A stretch of 20,275 nt of DNA from CAZWDL01 sp964632995 (GTDB lineage: Bacteria > Bacteroidota > Bacteroidia > Chitinophagales > Saprospiraceae). The notes under the pieces were generated by a model. The model was not told where the DNA came from. It searched no databases and saw only the letters and a program-made list of their open reading frames with translations. The position numbers and the translations under genes are program-made. The stretch lies in the NCBI GenBank assembly GCA_964632995.1, contig CAZWDL010000128.1:1-20275 (forward strand), in the 5' to 3' direction. This document shows positions 1 to 7,822 of the stretch, piece after piece (position 1 is the stretch's first letter; the number at the start of each line of letters is the position of its first letter).

Positions 1-3000
1 CCGTCGTAGGTGTATTCGTAGAGCAGTTCGGTTTCGGTGAGGGAATTATCGGTGTCCGGGGGAACCACCAGAGCCAGGCGGTCTTTGTCGTCGTACTTAT
101 AGTAGGTATCCACCCGCTTGGCGGCTTCATCTTTGGGGTCGCTGCGCCGACTAAGCACGGTGCGCCCCTTTTTGTCGGTGAAGGTGATGGTGAGGAAGCC
201 CATGGGGTCCTCTATGGTTTGTTTGAACAGCTCGCCGGGGCCGTAGAAGGTGCCGCCGGGGTGGTCGAGGCGCACGCCGTCGCCGGCGGTGTTGGCCCCA
301 TAGGTGTAGGTTGTGGGATGCCAGCCAGGAGGGGTTACTTTCCAGATGCGATTGAGGGGGGAGGGATGGTACTGCGTGCGTGTATGATCATCACTCACCT
401 CGTCGAAAGCGACCAGATTACCGGTACTGCCTGTGCTTTCTTTAGGTTCGTATTCGCGAACCACTCTTCCGAAAGCGTCGTATTCAATGGCAGTGGCAAC
501 ATCATTCCCCTGTTCCGAATATCCTTGTTCTACGGTTTGTATGGGGCGGCCCAAGCCGTCGAAGTATTGCCAGGTGTTGCGATTCGTCAGCTGGCTTAGT
601 CCATTAGTCTCAGGGGAAAAAATGATTTCCGTTTTCTGATAATTGCGGCCGTTGACAGAATTGCCCAGGTAGCCGTATTCGTAATTGGTGATCACATTGC
701 CGTCTCTGGCCCTGACTTGTGTTAGACGGGAAAGCTCATCGTAACAATAAGTAGTGAATTGGCCGTCGGTATCCGTAATCTTTTTCAGAAGCTTCGTACC
801 TGGATGGTATTCGTATTTCCATTCGAAGAAGTTTCCTTCCGAACAATCTGCCTCCCCTGCTACGTAACTACCGCAATATTTTCTGGAAATAATCAGTCCA
901 TTCTGCCAGGTGTAAAATTCCGGGTTCCAACCTTCCTGGACGAATTTTGTAGGATAGCCGTACGAATCGTATTCTTCAATGGTTCCTTGGAGCACCCATC
1001 CCCCTTGATGGCTTCCATTGTCCCAGGTAACCTCGTATCTTTGGAAGTGTTTGGGGCGTGGATCGCCGTTATCTGAAAAGTAATCCGTTTTGGTCCCATC
1101 CACAATGGCATCCTGAGGACTTCCAACTCTCTGCGTCACCTCGATGGGATTGGAGATCATGTTGCGATTGACCATTTCCTGGTAGACCGGATCCGTAAAA
1201 TCAAACGCATATTTATTTTCGGTGATGTGGCTCCTTCCGTCGCTGTCGGTCAGCGTTACCTGGGTGGGAAAGAAATGCTTTTCTTCCGGGTCATAGTCGT
1301 AGTCTGTTACTGTTATAACACCGTCAAGAAGTTCCTCCTTACTTCGAATTAAGTGGTTTCCCGTTCTGGGGGAATATTTGGTATAAAAAATGACCGGATT
1401 AACGCTCTGGCAGAAAACGATCTGCTTGGTTTTGTAAATCGTGCCGGGAAGATAGTCATACTCCAACGCCGTTGGCAAATAACTTGCTTTTGCCACCTCT
1501 TTTTCAGTATCATCCTCTATAGATATTCCTCTGGTAGATACTTCATTCAGCTTACCGTCCCGGAGCCGGTACAAGGTAGGACTGGCAGGCATCTTTCTAA
1601 CATAAGGCGGAGTGAAAATTTCATTCTCAAAAAACCGGTAAATTTTTCTCCCTTCTCCGTTAAAATGCTCCACTACCCTTATGTAGCCAAGATGATAGCC
1701 TTCAAAATTACCCATCGGAACCAGGCTGCCGGCATTGTAATGTACATACCATCCCACATTAGTCGCCAGAGCGATCTCGCTACTGAAGCCGTATACTGGA
1801 GTGGAGTATAAAAAACCACTGGATTTATCCGAGGCATCAGATTCAGTGTATTCATATGTACGCACTATTTTACCCTCATCCGACATTTCATCCGGCTGGG
1901 TTGTAATTTGCTCTACTCTGAGACCACCGACTTCCCGTTCAATTTCCACACCTTGGTCTCCAAAATCATAGAACAGTTGAAATTCTCCTTTCCCATTCTC
2001 AACAAGTAATACAAACTTGTACCTCACCCCTTCTTCGATGGTCCCAAAATCTTCTAATTCGGAAACAGAGAGAGGGCCCTCCGTTTTATAGTCCAAGCCC
2101 CCGTTGAGGTTAAATGAGTGATGTCCTATTAGCGTATTAGTCTGATCATCCCTCACTTCTATTGTCACTTCATGATTGAGCATCAAATCATTTAAGCAAT
2201 TGGTGGGATCATCCTGACCATCCTGCAAGGTTAGACTTAGGGTAAACTGAGCGTACTGCTTATATCCGGGCTGGAAAACAACCGAGTTTTCTTTTTGGAG
2301 TTGATTGCAACATTCGACACTCAAAGAATCGCAATTGCGCAACATCAATAGCTCTTCTTCTCCCGAAACAAATTGTGAAACAGTATTCGCTCCGAAATTA
2401 AAAAGAGTAACTCCTCCGGTCGGATACTTAATTTTTTCCAGTACGCCATGCCTCATGCTTTCTTCGTCAGCATGACGATTGCTAGAGCCATACAGGTATT
2501 CATGTTGTTGTCCTCCATCGCTGTATTCCAGAATAGTCGGGGGAACATTGATTTTATTGGATTCATTTTCATGCGCCCCGTTGTAGAACCCCCAGTGATC
2601 GATGGCCTTGCTCAACCGGTTGGGCAGATAACCGGAATTCTGATGATAGGTGAATTCGTAGGGCGGAATAGATAGAGTCGAGCTTGCCGAACAGTCTTTT
2701 TGCTGAACACTTTTCAACCGCAATCGTCGATATTCACTGGCTGAACCGCCCAGGTCAGTAAAATAGTCATAGGAAAAAAACCAACTTGAACAGAAATTGA
2801 TGCCGGAACAATGCACGATATCCTGGTTGCCGTGCTCAATCCTGATTTCCTCTAAATAATTGGCTATAAAATCACCGTGGTACTCAGGCGCATTGTATGC
2901 ATCGAGATCTGTCCTGTTACCAGCAGCTCCTTCGGTAGACCCAACAAAAGTGACAGTCGCATTTAAACCGTATCCTGGACTGGAACTCGGACTGAATATT

Positions 3001-3947
3001 TTTTTTAGCCTCTTCCCTTTCACATTCATAACGGTATAATACTTCATTGACGAAGCATCGTAATTATAACCGTTGCAGACCGTCTCACTTACCCCGGGCG
3101 TATTTGCGGAACATGACGATCTCGTAAAAGAACAGGATGCCAAATTCTTGTAACTGTAGTACTCATCATCGTATTCCAAATCGATTTTATGTATGCCGTC
3201 GTGCGATTCAATTCTCACCAAATACCAGCTCGAAGCTCTCGGAATGTCATCTCCGATATCCGAATCTCCAGCCTCAACATCCATCTTCTCAATTCCACGA
3301 TCCGTATACGCTTCATTGGATACATTACCAAAGTGGTAGATCGTACCGTCAGGAGTGATAATCTTAAACCATTTGAACTCTCCGTTCTCATAATGCTCTT
3401 CCACCTTAAGATCTTGTTCAGGATAAAGGTAGATGTCCATTTCCGTACTACCCGGTTTCAGCCCAAAGGAGAATTTTCCAGTATATCCGCCTACATTAAA
3501 AGAGAAAATATCCGGTTCGCTATCCATGTCACCTGAGGCAACCAATTGAAGCGTTGCCGGCTCTTCATCGATATTCGGCGCATCGAAGTAATAGCCGATC
3601 TCATCCGGCAGACCTAACACTGTTCTGGTAATAACTCCACCGGCATTGAGACTCCAACCGGTTCCTACCCAGCCGGCAGGCTCTCCAACCTTTACGCCGG
3701 ATGCGTGATAATTCAATGTTACCGGAAGACTCAGCGGGCCTTCCCGATAGGTATAAATAGGAATGCTTATATTCGGCACCCCGGTAAAATGACTGACCGG
3801 AATATCGCTGTATTTGCCCAGCGCTGCTGCGTTAGGCGCCGGCATGACCACATCATTGATATAGGTATTATTGGGTTGTCCTGTCGCTAAAATGGGCAAA
3901 AAATGCAATAGAAAAGTAATATGAAATAGGTGGTTGGAATATCTCAT
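1..3947 (-). CDS. RHS/YD-repeat, DUF6443-type secreted giant protein (partial, C-terminus beyond window)
   Basis: An uninterrupted minus-strand frame of 1315 codons runs from ATG at 3945-3947 to the left edge with no stop, so the C-terminus is missing. Residues 1 to about 23 (MRYSNHLF then a Leu/Phe-rich core) form a signal peptide. The next part (MPAPNAAALGKYSDIPVSHF, GVPNISIPIY, GWVGTGWSLNAGGVITR) is the typical N-terminus of Bacteroidota RHS-like proteins. Near residues 1065-1090 there is YD-repeat style sequence (YCYDELSRLTQVRARDGN), and around residue 1125 the DUF6443 hallmark WQYFDGLGRPIQTVEQG. Such proteins form large secreted beta-rich shells, and some carry variable C-terminal toxin tips. 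The tip is not visible, so a toxin role is not claimed. The start lies 48 bp after the preceding M43-like gene on the same strand, so co-transcription is possible. The family call is secure; function is unknown. Confidence 0.85.
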   Translation of the reverse strand, partial: MRYSNHLFHITFLLHFLPILATGQPNNTYINDVVMPAPNAAALGKYSDIPVSHFTGVPNISIPIYTYREGPLSLPVTLNYHASGVKVGEPAGWVGTGWSLNAGGVITRTVLGLPDEIGYYFDAPNIDEEPATLQLVASGDMDSEPDIFSFNVGGYTGKFSFGLKPGSTEMDIYLYPEQDLKVEEHYENGEFKWFKIITPDGTIYHFGNVSNEAYTDRGIEKMDVEAGDSDIGDDIPRASSWYLVRIESHDGIHKIDLEYDDEYYSYKNLASCSFTRSSCSANTPGVSETVCNGYNYDASSMKYYTVMNVKGKRLKKIFSPSSSPGYGLNATVTFVGSTEGAAGNRTDLDAYNAPEYHGDFIANYLEEIRIEHGNQDIVHCSGINFCSSWFFSYDYFTDLGGSASEYRRLRLKSVQQKDCSASSTLSIPPYEFTYHQNSGYLPNRLSKAIDHWGFYNGAHENESNKINVPPTILEYSDGGQQHEYLYGSSNRHADEESMRHGVLEKIKYPTGGVTLFNFGANTVSQFVSGEEELLMLRNCDSLSVECCNQLQKENSVVFQPGYKQYAQFTLSLTLQDGQDDPTNCLNDLMLNHEVTIEVRDDQTNTLIGHHSFNLNGGLDYKTEGPLSVSELEDFGTIEEGVRYKFVLLVENGKGEFQLFYDFGDQGVEIEREVGGLRVEQITTQPDEMSDEGKIVRTYEYTESDASDKSSGFLYSTPVYGFSSEIALATNVGWYVHYNAGSLVPMGNFEGYHLGYIRVVEHFNGEGRKIYRFFENEIFTPPYVRKMPASPTLYRLRDGKLNEVSTRGISIEDDTEKEVAKASYLPTALEYDYLPGTIYKTKQIVFCQSVNPVIFYTKYSPRTGNHLIRSKEELLDGVITVTDYDYDPEEKHFFPTQVTLTDSDGRSHITENKYAFDFTDPVYQEMVNRNMISNPIEVTQRVGSPQDAIVDGTKTDYFSDNGDPRPKHFQRYEVTWDNGSHQGGWVLQGTIEEYDSYGYPTKFVQEGWNPEFYTWQNGLIISRKYCGSYVAGEADCSEGNFFEWKYEYHPGTKLLKKITDTDGQFTTYCYDELSRLTQVRARDGNVITNYEYGYLGNSVNGRNYQKTEIIFSPETNGLSQLTNRNTWQYFDGLGRPIQTVEQGYSEQGNDVATAIEYDAFGRVVREYEPKESTGSTGNLVAFDEVSDDHTRTQYHPSPLNRIWKVTPPGWHPTTYTYGANTAGDGVRLDHPGGTFYGPGELFKQTIEDPMGFLTITFTDKKGRTVLSRRSDPKDEAAKRVDTYYKYDDKDRLALVVPPDTDNSLTETELLYEYTYD

Positions 3948-3995
3948 TGTTATCCTTATTTGAAAGGCCGGATTTTGGAATAAACTGGATAAATG

Positions 3996-5297
3996 TTACT
4001 CGCCGCTGATGATTAAGCGCTTTCTGATTTTGGCCTGACCGATCGTCAGTACCGTGAAATAAACACCGGGGGGCCATCCTTTGCAATCGACAGTCAGTTC
4101 CTGTACGCCTTCCGAAAGAGTAAGTTTGCGTAGAAATATTTGTTTGCCGATGGAGGAGAAGGCCGTAACGGTGGCTTCCGTTGCTGCCGGTGAAAAAACC
4201 GCCAAATAAGCTGTTTTTTTAGTAGGATTGGGATAGATGATAAAATCCGGCTCATCCTTGAATAGAAGGTCCCAGTCACTCTGGCTGACCGGTTGTTCCA
4301 GGTGACTGTTGATTTTCGGTTTTTGATCGCATTGAACTTTAGTTTTTGTCAGTTCTTCCCTTGGGCCTCCCCTTGACAAAGTCGCTTGCATGCGGCGCAT
4401 TTGTCCTTCCGTGAACATATACATACACTCGTCATATGTGTTGTCCATGAAATTCATGATCATTTCGACTTCGCGAGTCAGGCCGCAGATGCTTACATGT
4501 TCGTAATACGGGCACCGGTAATTCGGCCCATTGTGGATAGGGGTATCTTCCACTTTATCGTCCACGCAGCGAGCCGGTCCCCAGAGCGGATACAAATTCA
4601 GGTAATTGCCTACCAGATGGGTTAGTGTTTTTCCCTCGTTATACGGAGGCCGAGCGGTTCCAAGTGTCCCGAAATATTGGTAATCGATAACGATTCCATC
4701 CGTCTGAGCGGGACCACCGGGCATCTGTGCGTAACCGGAAACCGAATCCGCCAAATTGGCTACCCAAATGTTTAGAAACATATCCGTATCTATTGGATCA
4801 ACACCACCGGTGCTACTTGATTTTATAGCATTATCGTAGGTCCAATTCCTGTTTTTAGTTGGTTGATAGTGAATGGAATACTTTTTTTTGCCTTCTATTT
4901 CCGCCAAACAAAAGCTGATTTTGGTGTCTCTCGCCTTTCCGGAAAAGCCTTCCAATGTATCAGCAGGATGTTGTATCCTGTAAGCCTTTTTCCCAAAATC
5001 TCGATTGAGCGCCTCGATTTGACTGAATATCTGGGCTTCCGAAACCTTCTCTTCTTCCGAGGCGTAAACCACATGCACAATGATGGGAACCGTTACTTGC
5101 TTGATATTACCGGAACGGATATAATCGGCAGTGAATCGCTCAATTTCAGCCCTGCGACCGGTGGTTTCAGGGTAAAGAGCTTCCAATCGAAGCTGTGCTT
5201 GATTGGTTTTCATATATCGACCGACAAATGCTTCTTGCTGGCCATGCAACCAGGTAATCATCGTCAGTATTAAAAAGGCTGATAAGGTGTTTTTCAT
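3996..5297 (-). CDS. M43 (pappalysin/cytophagalysin)-like secreted protein with degenerate zinc site and T9SS sorting domain
   Basis: The product is 433 aa from ATG at 5297. This start is chosen because MKNTLSAFLILTMITWLHGQ is a clean signal peptide; an in-frame ATG at 5360 would add 21 charged residues before it. The body follows the M43 pattern: VPIIVHVVY, then SEAQIFSQIEALNRDFG, LNIWVANL, a Cys-containing RCVDDKVEDTP stretch and the Met-turn MNFMD (residues 281-285) followed by the usual MFTEGQMRRM. The zinc-binding site, normally HExxHxxGxxH, reads HLVGNYLNLYP at residues 227-237. The catalytic Glu, the second and third His and the conserved Gly are all replaced, so proteolysis is not expected. 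From about residue 352 (FIIYPNPT) to the end lies a T9SS type A sorting domain, implying export to the surface or medium. The gene sits between an S74 protein and an RHS protein, all on the minus strand. Confidence 0.88.
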   Translation of the reverse strand: MKNTLSAFLILTMITWLHGQQEAFVGRYMKTNQAQLRLEALYPETTGRRAEIERFTADYIRSGNIKQVTVPIIVHVVYASEEEKVSEAQIFSQIEALNRDFGKKAYRIQHPADTLEGFSGKARDTKISFCLAEIEGKKKYSIHYQPTKNRNWTYDNAIKSSSTGGVDPIDTDMFLNIWVANLADSVSGYAQMPGGPAQTDGIVIDYQYFGTLGTARPPYNEGKTLTHLVGNYLNLYPLWGPARCVDDKVEDTPIHNGPNYRCPYYEHVSICGLTREVEMIMNFMDNTYDECMYMFTEGQMRRMQATLSRGGPREELTKTKVQCDQKPKINSHLEQPVSQSDWDLLFKDEPDFIIYPNPTKKTAYLAVFSPAATEATVTAFSSIGKQIFLRKLTLSEGVQELTVDCKGWPPGVYFTVLTIGQAKIRKRLIISGE

Positions 5298-5458
5298 GCG
5301 AAACCTTTTTTCTGAAGTAAGCCTGACCCCAACAGGTCTTCTTAAATTTTGAGTATACAATAGCCCGTTTACGCTTCAGCAAACCATACATAATTCCTGA
5401 AGAATATGTCTCTCCTTCCCTACGAGCGTGTGTATCAAAAAAGTGAAGCAAATATTAT

Positions 5459-6811
5459 TTACTTCCGCTCCAACGCCTCAATCCGCTTCTCCAGCTCTTC
5501 GATCGTCGCCTGCTGCTCCTGAATCGCCTTGACTAGAAAGGGGATTAATTTGTTGTAGCTCACCGCCTTGTAACGCTCATCCGGCATATGCTCCTCGTAG
5601 GGAATCTGTTCCTCGATCTCCTCTACCCGTTCCACGGCGTTGCCTTCATCGTCCAATTCGATGATGACTTCCTTGCGGGTCTCTGTGCGATAGCGCAGCA
5701 CCTGCTCGCCTGGAGCAACTACCTCGGTGACGATGCCTGGCAGAATTGTCTCCAATTCCTGCGCAACGAAGCCGTAGGAGGTCGGCCCTCTACCCGGCTG
5801 TCCCGGCTTCGGACGGCGCTTGTACTGGCGCGGCCGCAGTGATTGGACGACCGTCATGCCCCGGTCCAGGTCCTGAATGTTGTCTTTAAGGCGCTCGTCC
5901 GAAGTCTCGGTGACCGTCCCGTTGACATAGACATTGCCGTCAAAGAATCCGGCGAAATTGCCGCCGCCAATCACTTTAGAGTAGACGCCGTAGCTGGTTC
6001 CCGTCCCCTGGTTGTCCACGTAGCTGTACACGCCGTACTGGTTACCGGTAGTACCTGAATTGGTATTCATCCGGCTGTAAATGCCGTAGGCCGACCCGGA
6101 GCCGTAACTGAACATCCAGCTTTCCACGCCCCAGGCTCCGGAAGTATTTGAGGATCCTTGATAAACGCGATTGTAGACGCCCTTGCGCTGGCCAGTTCCG
6201 GTGTTTTCGATCTCGCTATGCATGCCGTAAGCAAAACCAGTGCCTTTGGGGTACACACGATTGTACACGCCACGTAAAGTGCCGGCTTCCCCTGTAGGCA
6301 TATAAATGAAATTTTTCAGCCCCGAGCGCTCTCCACTGCCGGTCTCTTTGACCAGATTGAAAATACCGGTGGCTTCACCTGTACCATAAGGCCAGAGTTC
6401 ATTATACACGCCGAGAGAGCGGAGACTTGAACCGGATACTTGATATACCTTGTTGAAAAGGCCTGTTTTGTATCCTCCGCCGGCCCCTGTGGTCGGCAGG
6501 TTATTAAAAATGCCGTAACCACTGCCCGAGCCGGGATGGACTATCTCGTTGTACATGCCATATGCTGGGGACCCAATACTGCTCGAATGCGACACCTCAT
6601 TGAATATGCCATACATATTGCTGCTTAGCCCGGAAGGGTTGTCACTGAACAATCTCAGGCCTGTATACCGCTCGGTGTTCTGTATTTTGACCCGGGCCCC
6701 TTCCGTGAAGGTGGTGCCGATGCCTATGTCTTCATCACTGGTAACCTTGAGTTGGGCCTGGGCGTGAAAGCCCACAGCGAGCATAAAAATTAAAAGCAAA
6801 AGTCTTTTCAT
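5459..6811 (-). CDS. Tail-fibre-like protein with solenoid repeats and C-terminal S74 intramolecular chaperone domain
   Basis: The product is 450 aa from ATG at 6811. The start is placed at MKRLLLLIFMLAVGFHAQAQ, a signal peptide, rather than at an ATG 30 bp upstream. Residues of about 67-290 form some eleven imperfect repeats of roughly 20-24 aa of the type GxYNxVxxxGTGxxYG (for example YGIFNEV, YGMYNEI, LGVYNELWPYGTGEATG, YGVYSKV). They end in AGFFDGNVYVNGTV, which suggests an elongated beta-structured shaft. From about residue 303, TSDERLKDNIQDLDRGM and YGFVAQELETILP are the signature of the S74 chaperone/autoprotease domain of phage tail spikes. The last 25 residues (AIQEQQATIEELEKRIEAL) are a coiled coil that fits trimerisation. 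In Bacteroidota such proteins are chromosomal and probably form surface fibres. The ligand is unknown, and there are no phage genes nearby. Confidence 0.85.
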   Translation of the reverse strand: MKRLLLLIFMLAVGFHAQAQLKVTSDEDIGIGTTFTEGARVKIQNTERYTGLRLFSDNPSGLSSNMYGIFNEVSHSSSIGSPAYGMYNEIVHPGSGSGYGIFNNLPTTGAGGGYKTGLFNKVYQVSGSSLRSLGVYNELWPYGTGEATGIFNLVKETGSGERSGLKNFIYMPTGEAGTLRGVYNRVYPKGTGFAYGMHSEIENTGTGQRKGVYNRVYQGSSNTSGAWGVESWMFSYGSGSAYGIYSRMNTNSGTTGNQYGVYSYVDNQGTGTSYGVYSKVIGGGNFAGFFDGNVYVNGTVTETSDERLKDNIQDLDRGMTVVQSLRPRQYKRRPKPGQPGRGPTSYGFVAQELETILPGIVTEVVAPGEQVLRYRTETRKEVIIELDDEGNAVERVEEIEEQIPYEEHMPDERYKAVSYNKLIPFLVKAIQEQQATIEELEKRIEALERK

Positions 6812-7184
6812 GATTCGTTTGTTTATTGTGATACAGCACATGAATTCCTATTTCTCCCCCCGCTTTATTTTACGGGGAAGGGCCCATTTTAGCACATCAC
6901 TTTATACATGACTCCCAAATATGATAGCAATACCCCAGTTCCGGGCATAGTATTCCCATTGCTTCAGGTACGCATTTTAGTGCACGTACTGAGCCTTGAG
7001 AGCAGGGTAGCAACAAAGTTTCCTCATCACAAGCCACTAAAAGATTGCAGGCTTGTACATGAAATATTTTAAACTGATATCCTGATTGTAGTGAAAAGAA
7101 AATACAGACAGGGCGCGGGTAATGACCGAGCGCTAATCAGTTTTCGGGAATATGTTCTATTACTTTTCTACGGTTAAAACTAAT

Positions 7185-7349
7185 CTAAGGATCGCGTTCT
7201 AAATAAGTGTCCGAATTTGACGATGATATTTTTTTTCCAGGCTAGGCACGACGAAGGAGCATAGCCGGGTTTCTGTGACTGAGGAGCAACGACGCCTGGG
7301 AGAAAAAGATCAAGTCAAAACGGACAGTTATTTGGGACGCGATCCTAAG
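7185..7349. repeat. 165-bp palindromic (MITE/REP-like) element
   Basis: The outer ends CTAAGGATCGCG (7185-7196) and CGCGATCCTAAG (7338-7349) are inverted copies with one mismatch. The arms continue inwards: 7185-7221 pairs with 7314-7349 with about five differences and one gap, and pairing persists more weakly to CCAGGC at 7237-7242 against GCCTGG at 7294-7299. This leaves about 50 nt unpaired in the middle. The element has no coding frame. An element bounded by long terminal inverted repeats, lying alone in an intergenic gap, fits a miniature transposable element or a repetitive extragenic palindrome. Only one copy is in the window, so its repetitive nature is inferred. Confidence 0.65.
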
Positions 7350-7578
7350 TCTTGTGTGATCATTGCACTGGGAGTTTAGATGTGCTGTAGAATTGAACGT
7401 AAGATAGTTTTTTTACCTATATCATGCAACAGTATACAGGGAGTTTTTAGCAAAAAATGGGAGGGGTAATACACTGAATATCAATTATTTACATTAAGGC
7501 AAATCGGAGTGCCGCCGCCAAAACCAGGAGGCGCTGGGAAAGAGCCTCCCCTATGGGCCGTATGGCTGGTGGGCTCCG

Positions 7579-7607
7579 CCAGGTTGCGCTTTCCCAGCGC
7601 GACCTGG
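7579..7607. repeat. Strong short hairpin
   Basis: CCAGGTTGCGCT (7579-7590) and AGCGCGACCTGG (7596-7607) form a 12-bp stem with one G-T wobble and a 5-nt loop. An alternative pairing uses GCGCTGGGAAAG around 7531-7542 with CTTTCCCAGCGC at 7589-7600. No T-run follows in either direction, so it is not a standard intrinsic terminator. It lies downstream of the nadE stop. Confidence 0.5.
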
Positions 7608-7678
7608 CTTTATCCGAAGATGACGCCCCCCAAGCCAATGGCATATCGAAGCACCCTGTCAGGCGCAAGGCCCCTCTA

Positions 7679-7768
7679 AATTTTGGATAAAGGCCAATGC
7701 CATACTTCTACGAAAGCCTTCCGCCCACCGAAGTAACCAAGTCAAAACTCCGGCCTTTATCCGAAATT
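7679..7768. repeat. 17-bp inverted repeat pair flanking a 56-bp core
   Basis: AATTTTGGATAAAGGCC (7679-7695) and GGCCTTTATCCGAAATT (7752-7768) are inverted copies with one mismatch. A further direct copy of CTTTATCCGAA lies at 7608-7618, and CAAGTCAAAAC inside this pair (7738-7748) also occurs at 7311-7321 in the 165-bp element. This fits a small palindromic repeat family. Confidence 0.5.
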
Positions 7769-7822
7769 CACCGCTCCCAATACCAGCAGCAGATCGATAC
7801 AGCCATGAGCCCTCCAGCCCCC

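Larger units (their letters stand above)
6842..7822. other. Gene-free stretch with palindromic elements
   Basis: About 980 bp lies between the start of the S74 gene and the end of nadE, with no credible coding frame on either strand. The part up to 7184 is AT-rich, and I see no clear structure in it beyond a small CCCCG/CGGGG hairpin around 6858-6880. From 7185 on it holds a long inverted-repeat element, a strong short hairpin and a second inverted-repeat pair, listed separately. Confidence 0.7.

Noticed and set aside
5298..5360. Upstream start for the M43-like protein
   Set aside because: The extra 21 residues are basic and polar and would hide the signal peptide that begins at 5297.
7579..7607. 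Intrinsic terminator of nadE
   Set aside because: The stem is strong but there is no U-tract on the nadE strand, and it lies over 200 bp beyond the stop.
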